In this document: positions 33,065 to 38,858 of the stretch, in pieces
Layout: each line of letters opens with the position of its first letter
Position numbering within the stretch: the first letter of the stretch is position 1
Translations under genes and position numbers: made by a program
Notes under the pieces: generated by a model
Database searches by the model: none
What the model was told of the DNA's origin: nothing
What the model saw: only the letters and a program-made list of their open reading frames with translations
Assembly (NCBI RefSeq): GCF_010811875.1
Contig: NZ_VKHP01000059.1
Coordinates: 1 to 38,858 of the forward strand
DNA from: Bradyrhizobium uaiense
GTDB taxonomy: Bacteria > Pseudomonadota > Alphaproteobacteria > Rhizobiales > Xanthobacteraceae
Reading direction: 5' to 3'
DNA: 38,858 bases

Positions 33065-35386
33065 TCAGGCCGCTTCGGGCAGTCTGGTTTGCAGGGACCG
33101 CGGATCGCGGGGCAGGGTGACGCGGACCACGGTGCCGACGCCGAGCTTGGAGCGCAGCTTCATCGAGCCGCCGTGCAGGTTGGTGAGCGAGCGCGCGATC
33201 GCAAGGCCCAGGCCCGAGCCCTGGTAGCTCTTGGTGAGCTGGCTCTCGACCTGCTCGAACGGCTTGCCGAGCCGCCGCAGCGATTCCGGCGCGATGCCGA
33301 TGCCGCTGTCGGCGATCAGGAGCACGATCGAGTCGTCCAGCATCTGGCCGCGCACCAGCACGCGGCCGTTGTCCGGCGTGAACTTCACCGCGTTGGAGAG
33401 CAGGTTGACGATGATCTGCTTGACCGAGCGGCGGTCGGCGACGACCGAGATCGTGCTTTCGATATCCGATTCCAGCGACAGGCCCTTGTGCTCGGCGCGG
33501 CCGGAGACCACCCGCAGCGACTCGGCGAGGATGCCCGAGAGGTCGAGCGGTTCCATGTCGAACTTCATGCGGCCGGCCTCGATCTTCGACATGTCGAGAA
33601 TGTCGTTGATGACCTCGAGCAGGTATTTTCCTGAAGTCAGGATGTCGTGGCAGTACTCCGCGTACTTGTCCGAGCCGAGCGTTCCGAACAGACCGCTGCC
33701 CATGATCTCGGAGAAGCCGATGATGGCGTTGAGCGGCGTGCGCAGCTCATGGCTCATATTGGCGAGGAATTTCGACTTCGCGGCGTTGGCGTCCTCGGCG
33801 CGGGTCTTTTCCTGCGAGTACTTCTCGGCGAGGTCGGCGAGTTCGACGGCCTGCCGCTCCAGCTCGGATTGCGAGCTCTGCAGGTCGATCACGGTGGCGC
33901 GCAGGCGCAGATCGTTGTCGACCAGCTTCTGCTCGTGCGCCTTGATGCGGGTGATGTCGGTGCCGACGGAGACGTAGCCGCCGTCCTTGGTGCGGCGCTC
34001 GCTGATATGCAGCCAGCTGCCGTCGTCGAGCTGGGCTTCGAAGGTGCGGGCGCCGGGCGCCGGCGCGCCGCTTTCGTGCAGGCGGGTGCGCACCTCAGGC
34101 ATGCTGCCGACCTCGATCACGGTCTCGTAGGAGGTGCCGGGGCTGACGGCGCTGTCAGGCAACTTGTGCAGCCGCTGGAAGTGCGAGTTGCAGAGCACGA
34201 GGCGGTCGTCGGCATCCCAGAGCACGAAGGCCTCCGGAATGGTCTCGATCGCGTCGCGCAGCCTGAGGTCGGCTTCGACCGACTTCTCGGCGAGGCTCTT
34301 CTGCTCGGTGATGTCGACCGCAATGCCGATCAGATGCAGGCCGCTGTCGGCAGCGGCGTGGCTGAGCTCGCAGCGGACGCGCAGCCAGATCCAGTGGCCG
34401 CCGACATGCCGCATCCGGAAGCTCTGGTCGATGTGATCGATCTTGCCGGAGATCAGCTGGTCGGCGATGTCGAACAGGTTGATGTCGTCGGAATTCACCA
34501 GCGCGTTGACCTCGCCGAAGGTGAGGAGGTCGTTGCGGGTATCGAGGCCGAGCAGGGTGAACATCGACTGCGACCAGAATATCCTGCCGCGCGACAGGTC
34601 CCAGTCCCACAATCCGCAACGGCCGCGATTGAGCGCGGTGTCGATCCGGCCGCGCACGGCGTCGTTGATCAGGTCGCCTTCGCGGGCGCGGGTCGATTGC
34701 CAATGGAAGGCGAAGCCGAGGATCAGCACCACGAAGCTCGTGGTCGCCGACAGCGTCACCGAGAGCGCGGCGTCCGATCCCCAGATCGGCTCGTTCATCT
34801 CCTGGATCACGACGACCTGGCCGGGCAGCGACTTGACGAGCTGCGAGATCGCCAGCGCGCCGGTGCCGCCCGGCAGCGTCATGTCATTGACCGCACCCTG
34901 CTGGCCCGGTGTGATCAGGAGCTGCGCGGTGGAGACGATGTCGAGGACGCGGTCGTTCTCGCCGGCGCCGTCGACCGGCACACGCGCCAGCACGCGATGA
35001 TCGGCGCTGGTGATGATGACGTGGCGGCCGTAGGCGATGCCCCAGGACGGAATGAGATCCGGCAGCAGTTCCTGCATCCGCTCGATGTTGGCGAGCCGGT
35101 CGCGCCGTACCGAGGTCAGGCGATCGAGACGCTCGGCGAGGATGTCGGAGAGCGCAGCAAGGTCGCGCTTCATCGCGCCGCGCTTCTGACGGTTCTGGTC
35201 GATCACCTGGACGAAGGCGCCGAGGCAGATCGTGATGAGGAAGGCGATGATGAGGGTCGGCACAGCGCGGCGCAGTGCAGGCTCGGCCGTCAAGAGCCTG
35301 TGATAGGCCGGTTTTGCGATCGACTGCGCCAATCCTTTGATCGAATCGGATTGGACGCACGCGTTCGCTGCATGCGCGCGCGCCAT
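33065..35386 (-). CDS. PAS-domain sensor histidine kinase, PleC/DivJ-like
   Basis: The product has 773 residues. An N-terminal helix (VPTLIIAFLITICLGAFV) and a second near residue 215 (TTSFVVLILGFAFHW) bound a periplasmic sensor region. Two PAS domains follow: about 260-370 (GLWDWDLSRGRIFWSQSMF, ending VDITEQKSLAE) and 375-490 (FVLWDADDRLVLCN, ending GTDITRIKAH). A coiled-coil linker leads to the kinase core with His546 in NMSHELRTPLNAIIGFSEIM, and GLFGTLGSDKYAEYCHDI, the pattern of the PleC/DivJ/PdhS group that controls cell-cycle regulator DivK in alphaproteobacteria. The ATPase domain has NLLSNAVKFTP, DSGIGIAPE and GSGLGLAIA. It converges with mdoH, nine bases apart. Assignment to PleC versus DivJ cannot be made by eye. 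Confidence 0.85.
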   Translation of the reverse strand: MARAHAANACVQSDSIKGLAQSIAKPAYHRLLTAEPALRRAVPTLIIAFLITICLGAFVQVIDQNRQKRGAMKRDLAALSDILAERLDRLTSVRRDRLANIERMQELLPDLIPSWGIAYGRHVIITSADHRVLARVPVDGAGENDRVLDIVSTAQLLITPGQQGAVNDMTLPGGTGALAISQLVKSLPGQVVVIQEMNEPIWGSDAALSVTLSATTSFVVLILGFAFHWQSTRAREGDLINDAVRGRIDTALNRGRCGLWDWDLSRGRIFWSQSMFTLLGLDTRNDLLTFGEVNALVNSDDINLFDIADQLISGKIDHIDQSFRMRHVGGHWIWLRVRCELSHAAADSGLHLIGIAVDITEQKSLAEKSVEADLRLRDAIETIPEAFVLWDADDRLVLCNSHFQRLHKLPDSAVSPGTSYETVIEVGSMPEVRTRLHESGAPAPGARTFEAQLDDGSWLHISERRTKDGGYVSVGTDITRIKAHEQKLVDNDLRLRATVIDLQSSQSELERQAVELADLAEKYSQEKTRAEDANAAKSKFLANMSHELRTPLNAIIGFSEIMGSGLFGTLGSDKYAEYCHDILTSGKYLLEVINDILDMSKIEAGRMKFDMEPLDLSGILAESLRVVSGRAEHKGLSLESDIESTISVVADRRSVKQIIVNLLSNAVKFTPDNGRVLVRGQMLDDSIVLLIADSGIGIAPESLRRLGKPFEQVESQLTKSYQGSGLGLAIARSLTNLHGGSMKLRSKLGVGTVVRVTLPRDPRSLQTRLPEAA

Positions 35387-35422
35387 GCCTTAGACCCCCG
35401 CTCGAAGCTGATTTTTACCCGG

Positions 35423-35450
35423 TTCGGATGCTCCCCACGATGCATCCGAA
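35423..35450 (-). promoter_or_regulatory. Nine-base inverted repeat upstream of the PAS kinase
   Basis: TTCGGATGC (35423-35431) and GCATCCGAA (35442-35450) are perfectly complementary across ten bases. The element lies 36 bases before the kinase ATG, followed on the far side by ATGATCAT. It is an operator or a 5' leader hairpin. Confidence 0.5.
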
Positions 35451-35501
35451 TCATGATCATTTGAATCCAGATTTCCGGGACTGTCGAGAGTCAACGATTC
35501 G

Positions 35502-35516
35502 TTAATGCGAAATAAT
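35502..35516. promoter_or_regulatory. CtrA-like box upstream of the PAS kinase
   Basis: TTAA (35502-35505), seven bases, then TAAT (35513-35516) matches the CtrA consensus TTAA-N7-TTAA at seven of eight positions. It is about 120 bases upstream of the kinase start. Such short sites occur by chance, but the AT-rich island here is unusual for this genome. Confidence 0.3.
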
Positions 35517-35578
35517 TCTTGTCAAAAATAGAATCGGGCTGCGCAAAGTGAGTCCGAAAGGGGAACGGCTCCGTAGAA

Positions 35579-36967
35579 TTACGCGCGCTCGGGCTCTGCG
35601 TGACTGATCACACGTTTCACGGTCGGAAATGCGCGGCGCATCTTGCGTTCGATCTCGTCGACGCCTTCGTGCACCTTGATCACACTCATCGTGGGCGCGG
35701 CGCGGCAATGGAAGTTGACGATCTCGCCGGCGTCGGTGTTGCGGACCCGCACATTGTGGATGTCATGGATCGCGCCGCCATCGGCAAATCCGGTCAGCGC
35801 GGTCTTGATGGCGTCGACGCGGTCGGGCGCGGCGTCGGTTCCCCACGGCAGTTCCGGCTCGAGCGGCTCGATATGGGTGTCGACCTCGACATCCTCGCCA
35901 AAGTCCTCGCGGATCGCGCGCTCGAGCTCGTGGGCGATGTCGTGCGCGGCGTCCAGCGCCATGTCGCTGTCGACCTCGAGGTCGATGCTGACGATCAGCT
36001 TGCCGCCGATATCGTGGACGGTGACGTGGTGGATGGCGAGACCGGAGTTGCGCGCGATCACCATGATGCGTTCGCGCACGCTCTCATTGTCGCGCGCCAC
36101 CGGCACCGCGGTGAAGGTGAGGTCGGCGTCGCCGAAGGTTTTGGTGACCGCCTCCTGCGCCCGGCGCTTGATGTCCTCGACGCGGTCGATCGGGTAGGTG
36201 CGCGGCACGGCGGCGATGGCGTCGATGAAATGCGTTGCGCCGACCATGCGGACCCGCAGGCGATCGACGTCGACCACGCCCGGCACCGCCTTGATGGCGG
36301 CGGTGGCTTTCTCAAGCGCGCCCTCGGGCGCGCGGTCGAGCAGGGTCTCGACCGTCTCGCGCGCCATGCGCAGGCCGAGCAGCGCGATCATCACGGCGAC
36401 CGCAATCGCCGCCGCGGCGTCGCCCCACCAGAAGCCGAGGCCGGCCAACACCAGGCCGACGATCACGGCGGCCGAACCCATCACGTCGGAGGCGAAATGC
36501 AGCGCGTCGGCGGCCAGCGCCTGGCTCTTGGTGTCGCGCGCCGCACGATGCAGCGCGCGGGCGCGCCACAGATTGACGCCGATATCGATCACGAGAACGA
36601 TGAAGGGGATGGCCGAGATCGACGGCGGCGGCGCGCCCGCGCGCAAATGGCTGTAGGCCTGCACCAGGATGCCGCCGGCCAGCACGTAGAGCAGGGCGAT
36701 GATGCCGAGTGCCGAGACGCTCTCGAACTTGCCGTGGCCGTAATGATGCTCGGCGTCGGCCGGCTGGTCCGACACCCGCACCACCGCCCAGGTGATGATG
36801 GTGGCGACCAGGTCGATCGACGAGTGCAGCGCCTCGGAGATCAACGCCAGTGACCCGATGGCGATGCCGACGACGAATTTCGCCACGGCCATGCTGCCAC
36901 TGGCGAGGATCGAGATCGCGGCGACGGATGTCTTGGTGTTGGGTGCGCTGGTGCTGGAAGAGCTCAT
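35579..36967 (-). CDS. CDF-family metal cation efflux transporter with extended C-terminus
   Basis: This is a 462-residue protein; usual CDF proteins have about 300. Six membrane helices fill residues 15-205. The metal site pairs are His48/Asp52 (ALHSSID) and His157/Asp161 (ALHFASD), giving an HD-HD set. A His-rich HHYGHGKFE lies at 74-82, as usual between helices 2 and 3. After the membrane part, three successive modules of about 80 residues look alike in secondary structure: 212-292 (GVVDVDRLRVRMVGATHFID), 293-372 (HHVTVHDIGGKLIVSIDLEV) and 382-462 (IHNVRVRNTDAGEIVNFHC). Each resembles the ferredoxin-like CDF cytoplasmic domain. It exports a divalent metal (Zn, Fe or Mn) in exchange for protons; the ion is not clear. 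It stands alone. Confidence 0.88.
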   Translation of the reverse strand: MSSSSTSAPNTKTSVAAISILASGSMAVAKFVVGIAIGSLALISEALHSSIDLVATIITWAVVRVSDQPADAEHHYGHGKFESVSALGIIALLYVLAGGILVQAYSHLRAGAPPPSISAIPFIVLVIDIGVNLWRARALHRAARDTKSQALAADALHFASDVMGSAAVIVGLVLAGLGFWWGDAAAAIAVAVMIALLGLRMARETVETLLDRAPEGALEKATAAIKAVPGVVDVDRLRVRMVGATHFIDAIAAVPRTYPIDRVEDIKRRAQEAVTKTFGDADLTFTAVPVARDNESVRERIMVIARNSGLAIHHVTVHDIGGKLIVSIDLEVDSDMALDAAHDIAHELERAIREDFGEDVEVDTHIEPLEPELPWGTDAAPDRVDAIKTALTGFADGGAIHDIHNVRVRNTDAGEIVNFHCRAAPTMSVIKVHEGVDEIERKMRRAFPTVKRVISHAEPERA

Positions 36968-37320
36968 GGGCGGCGGTTTAGCAGGCCATCTGTGAACATC
37001 AAGTGTCAGTCGTCGTTCGCCTTGCGCAATCGCAACTCACTTGCAAGAGCGCGTCGCAGCCGCGTAGTTCTTGCAAATTATTCCGAGTCTCAAGACGTGC
37101 CGCGCAAGTCCATCAGTCGCATTCAAACATCGATCCGCGTTCCTGCGGCGCATTTCGCCCGAGCTATCCACCCGTCATTCCGGGACAGCCCGCAGGACTG
37201 AGCCCGGAAACCACTGAGCTGCGTAACGAGTGGCGGAATAACGGAAGGCGAGGTGGTCCGCCCAGAACACGCGCTTCGCTTGACCCGTCACCGGCTACGG
37301 GCCGCCCGCCCGACGGGGAC
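36968..37320. repeat. Intergenic region with an inverted repeat element and a short palindrome
   Basis: TTCCGGG (37178-37184) and CCCGGAA (37203-37209) flank a segment with GGGACAGCCCGCAGGACTG, typical by memory of a dispersed Bradyrhizobium repeat. Nearer the CDF gene, TTGCG (37022-37026) and CGCAA (37031-37035) form a perfect inverted repeat with four bases between, possibly an operator for that gene. A further CTTGCAAG palindrome lies near 37040. No gene is supported in this gap. Confidence 0.45.
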
Positions 37321-37349
37321 TTGCAATTTCAGGACCGATTGGTCTATAT
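37321..37349 (+). promoter_or_regulatory. TetR-gene promoter with operator in the spacer
   Basis: TTGCAA (37321-37326) and CTATAT (37344-37349) are 17 bases apart, a good alphaproteobacterial sigma-70 type promoter. The near-palindrome GGACCGATTGGTCTA (37332-37346) fills the spacer and reaches into the -10. ATG lies eight bases after the -10, so transcription would start at or next to the start codon. A very similar 15-mer lies upstream of the next gene. Confidence 0.55.
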
Positions 37350-37356
37350 ATCGGTA

Positions 37357-37971
37357 ATGAGCCGCCAGATGCCCGTGCAGTCGCCCCGTGGCCGTCCCCG
37401 AAGCTTCGACATGGAAGCCGCAGTCGAGCGCGCGATGGATGTGTTCTGGTCGCGCGGATATCACGCCACGGCGCTCCCGGACCTGCTTCGTGCGACGAAG
37501 CTCTCGCGCGGCAGCCTTTATGCCGCTTTCGGCGACAAGCATTCGCTGTTCCTGCGCGCGCTCGATCGCTACATTGCCGATGCCCTGGCCCGGATCGACG
37601 TCGAACTCGATCCCCGCCGAGCGCCCGTTGACGGCCTGCGCGCTTACCTCGCTGGCTACGTGGAGCGGACGCGCGGTGCCAATGGCCGGCGCGGATGCCT
37701 GTTGGTGGCGACAGCGATGGAACTGGCCGGCCAGGATGCTGAAGTCAACCGTCGCGCCGCGGGCTTTTTCAGGGCCATGGAGGCCAGGATGGCAGACGCA
37801 TTCTCCCGGGCGGAGGCCGCGGGAAAATTGGCCGATGGCGTCGAGCCTGCAAGCGCCGCTCGAATTCTGGTCTGTTTCGTCGAAGGGCTGCGCGTGGTCG
37901 CCAAGACTGCGTCGACACAGACCACGTCGCAAGCCACCGCTGACGCGCTACTCGACCGCTTCATCAGATAA
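37357..37971 (+). CDS. TetR/AcrR-family transcriptional regulator
   Basis: The product has 204 residues from ATG 37357. The frame is open a long way upstream, but that sequence is repeat and promoter DNA. The N-terminal HTH (about 20-60) reads FDMEAAVERAMDVFWSRGYH then LPDLLRATKLSRGSLYAAFG and KHSLFLRAL, a classic TetR motif. The C-terminal ligand domain holds RGANGRRGCLLVATAMEL, common in the subgroup that senses small electrophiles or drugs. No ribosome-binding site precedes the ATG, and the promoter geometry implies a leaderless message. The operator over its promoter suggests autorepression. It is followed 84 bases later by a drug/metabolite exporter that is likely its target. Confidence 0.88.
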   Translation: MSRQMPVQSPRGRPRSFDMEAAVERAMDVFWSRGYHATALPDLLRATKLSRGSLYAAFGDKHSLFLRALDRYIADALARIDVELDPRRAPVDGLRAYLAGYVERTRGANGRRGCLLVATAMELAGQDAEVNRRAAGFFRAMEARMADAFSRAEAAGKLADGVEPASAARILVCFVEGLRVVAKTASTQTTSQATADALLDRFIR

Positions 37972-38025
37972 GTGAGGTTAGGACGTCCTTGTTTGGACGG
38001 TTCTACGGCTGGCGTCTCGATATAT

Positions 38026-38040
38026 GGACTGATCGGTCTT
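38026..38040 (+). promoter_or_regulatory. Second TetR operator-like site, before the exporter gene
   Basis: GGACTGATCGGTCTT matches the operator-like GGACCGATTGGTCTA in the TetR promoter at 12 of 15 positions, and both adjoin ATATAT. It lies 15 bases before the exporter ATG, just after a possible TTGGAC (37993-37998) -35 element. A perfect palindrome AGGACGTCCT lies at 37980-37989. Confidence 0.55.
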
Positions 38041-38055
38041 GAAAGGAAGGATATC

Positions 38056-38858
38056 ATGTCTGCCATCCAGATCGTCTGCGCGTTGGCCGTTCCCTTGCTC
38101 TGGGGTTATCAGTTCGTGGTCATTAAAGTGGGCGTGACGGAATTCCCGCCGCTGTTCTTCCTCGCGCTGCGTTTTTTGGCGATGGCGCTGCTGCTTGTCC
38201 CGTTCGTCAAAACGCCGACGCGCCAACAACTCGGCCCGATCGCGATCATCTCGCTCTTTCTCGGCGGGCTGAACTTCGGGTTGTTTTATGTCGGCCTCCG
38301 GCTCGGCTCGGGAAGCATGTCGGCCATCGCCTATCAACTCGCGCCGCCCTTCACGGTGCTGCTGGCCTGGCCGCTGCTCGCGGAGCGGCCGTCGCTCGCC
38401 ACATCTGCAGGCGTGGTGCTTGCGTTCGCCGGCGTGGTGCTGACGGCGGAGCCTGGCCCGTCGGCGAACGCCTTGCCGCTGCTGCTTGTGGTCGGAGCCG
38501 CCTTCGCATTCGCGGTGTCCAACGTCCTGACCAAACGCTATGGCCCGTTTGATCCGCTGATGTTGATGGGGTGGTCGTCACTGCTCACCGTGCCGCAAGT
38601 GATGCTGATGTCGCTGCTGCTTGAGTATGGACAAGCGGCGAGCCTTGTCACGGCGGATGGACGCGGCTGGCTGGCGCTCGCCTACACCATCTTCATCGGC
38701 GGGATTGTCGGGTTCGGCCTCTGGTTCTGGTTGATCGCGCGCTGCTCGATGGACCGCATCGCCCCCTTCGGCTTGCTGATTCCTGTGTTCGCCTTGATCT
38801 CGAGCGTGTTGTTTCTTGGTGACCGCGTGACGCCGAAGCTGGTCGTCGGTGGGCTGCT
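38056..38858 (+). CDS. EamA/DMT-family transporter, incomplete at window end
   Basis: The frame starts at ATG 38056 behind AAGGAAGG (38043-38050) and stays open for 267 codons to the end of the window, so it is cut at its 3' end, probably by some 20-40 residues. The start is MSAIQIVCALAVPLLWGYQF, with the two repeated EamA domains of five helices each: helix 1 with the conserved LLWGYQFVVIKVG, VGLRLGSGSMSAIAYQLAPP and VVLAFAGVVLTAEPGPS, then AFAFAVSNVLTKRYGPFDPL, IGGIVGFGLWFWLIARC and IAPFGLLIPVFALISSVLF. Members export amino acids, purines or other metabolites, often under a neighbouring regulator. The substrate is not readable from sequence. The twin operators tie it to the TetR gene. Confidence 0.9.
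   Translation, partial: MSAIQIVCALAVPLLWGYQFVVIKVGVTEFPPLFFLALRFLAMALLLVPFVKTPTRQQLGPIAIISLFLGGLNFGLFYVGLRLGSGSMSAIAYQLAPPFTVLLAWPLLAERPSLATSAGVVLAFAGVVLTAEPGPSANALPLLLVVGAAFAFAVSNVLTKRYGPFDPLMLMGWSSLLTVPQVMLMSLLLEYGQAASLVTADGRGWLALAYTIFIGGIVGFGLWFWLIARCSMDRIAPFGLLIPVFALISSVLFLGDRVTPKLVVGGL

Noticed and set aside
33647..35464. A 605-codon plus-strand frame over the PAS kinase
   Set aside because: Composition is Asp/Val/Ala/Gln-rich and domain-free; the minus-strand kinase is unambiguous.
37003..37356. N-terminal extension of the TetR protein by 118 residues
   Set aside because: The region contains a dispersed repeat and the promoter, and TetR proteins start shortly before the HTH.

Overview
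The window reads as chromosomal DNA of a Bradyrhizobium-like alphaproteobacterium. The grounds are the very high GC content, GTG and TTG starts, tightly overlapping operons, the cycHJKL / degP / two-component / glnE gene order that is known from rhizobia, a rhizobial-type fdsGBA-fdhD-fdsD formate dehydrogenase operon, and several copies of palindromic intergenic repeats of the kind that are abundant in rhizobial genomes. The organism call is inference from gene content. I did not see a tRNA, rRNA, complete insertion sequence or CRISPR array.

Layout. (1) 1-2433 is an accessory edge. It holds the end of a serine recombinase, broken off where it abuts a vanZ-like gene, followed by a string of very small genes: a 58-aa protein, a frameshifted small conserved protein, a 36-aa single-helix membrane peptide and a ~50-aa helix-turn-helix protein. 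GC-rich hairpins lie among them. (2) 2515-4987 is a FeuP/FeuQ-type two-component system. (3) 5033-7244 holds a conserved-looking gene of unknown function between two repeat-rich gaps. (4) 7245-13153 is the cytochrome c maturation operon cycHJKL followed by a DegP/HtrA protease that ends in a clear intrinsic terminator. (5) 13398-18491 is an overlapping response regulator, histidine kinase and glnE unit. (6) 18634-21721 is accessory DNA on the minus strand: a small membrane protein, a lower-GC FkbM-type methyltransferase and a clan GH-A (GH26-like) glycosidase with no Sec signal and a long low-complexity tail. (7) 22150-29278 is the NAD-dependent, Mo-containing formate dehydrogenase operon fdsGBA-fdhD-fdsD with a divergent LysR regulator. 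(8) 29436-33055 is the mdoG/mdoH pair for periplasmic glucan synthesis. (9) 33065-36967 holds a PleC/DivJ-like PAS histidine kinase and a CDF metal transporter with an unusually long C-terminal part. (10) 37321-38858 is a TetR regulator and an EamA-type exporter that runs off the end of the window. The exporter and the TetR gene carry near-identical operator-like sequences.

How parts may work together. Cytochrome c maturation, DegP and two sensor kinases are all envelope functions. FeuPQ is known in Sinorhizobium as a regulator of cyclic glucan export, and the window also holds a linear-glucan type mdoGH operon, so a regulatory link is conceivable but unproven. The Fds enzyme oxidises formate to CO2 with NAD+, and FdhD and FdsD serve its maturation. 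The best candidates for something little described are the secreted-glycosidase/FkbM locus, the CDF transporter with three C-terminal modules, the TetR gene with an apparently leaderless promoter and a shared operator, and the small-protein cluster at the left edge. Nothing here is proven to be a new system.
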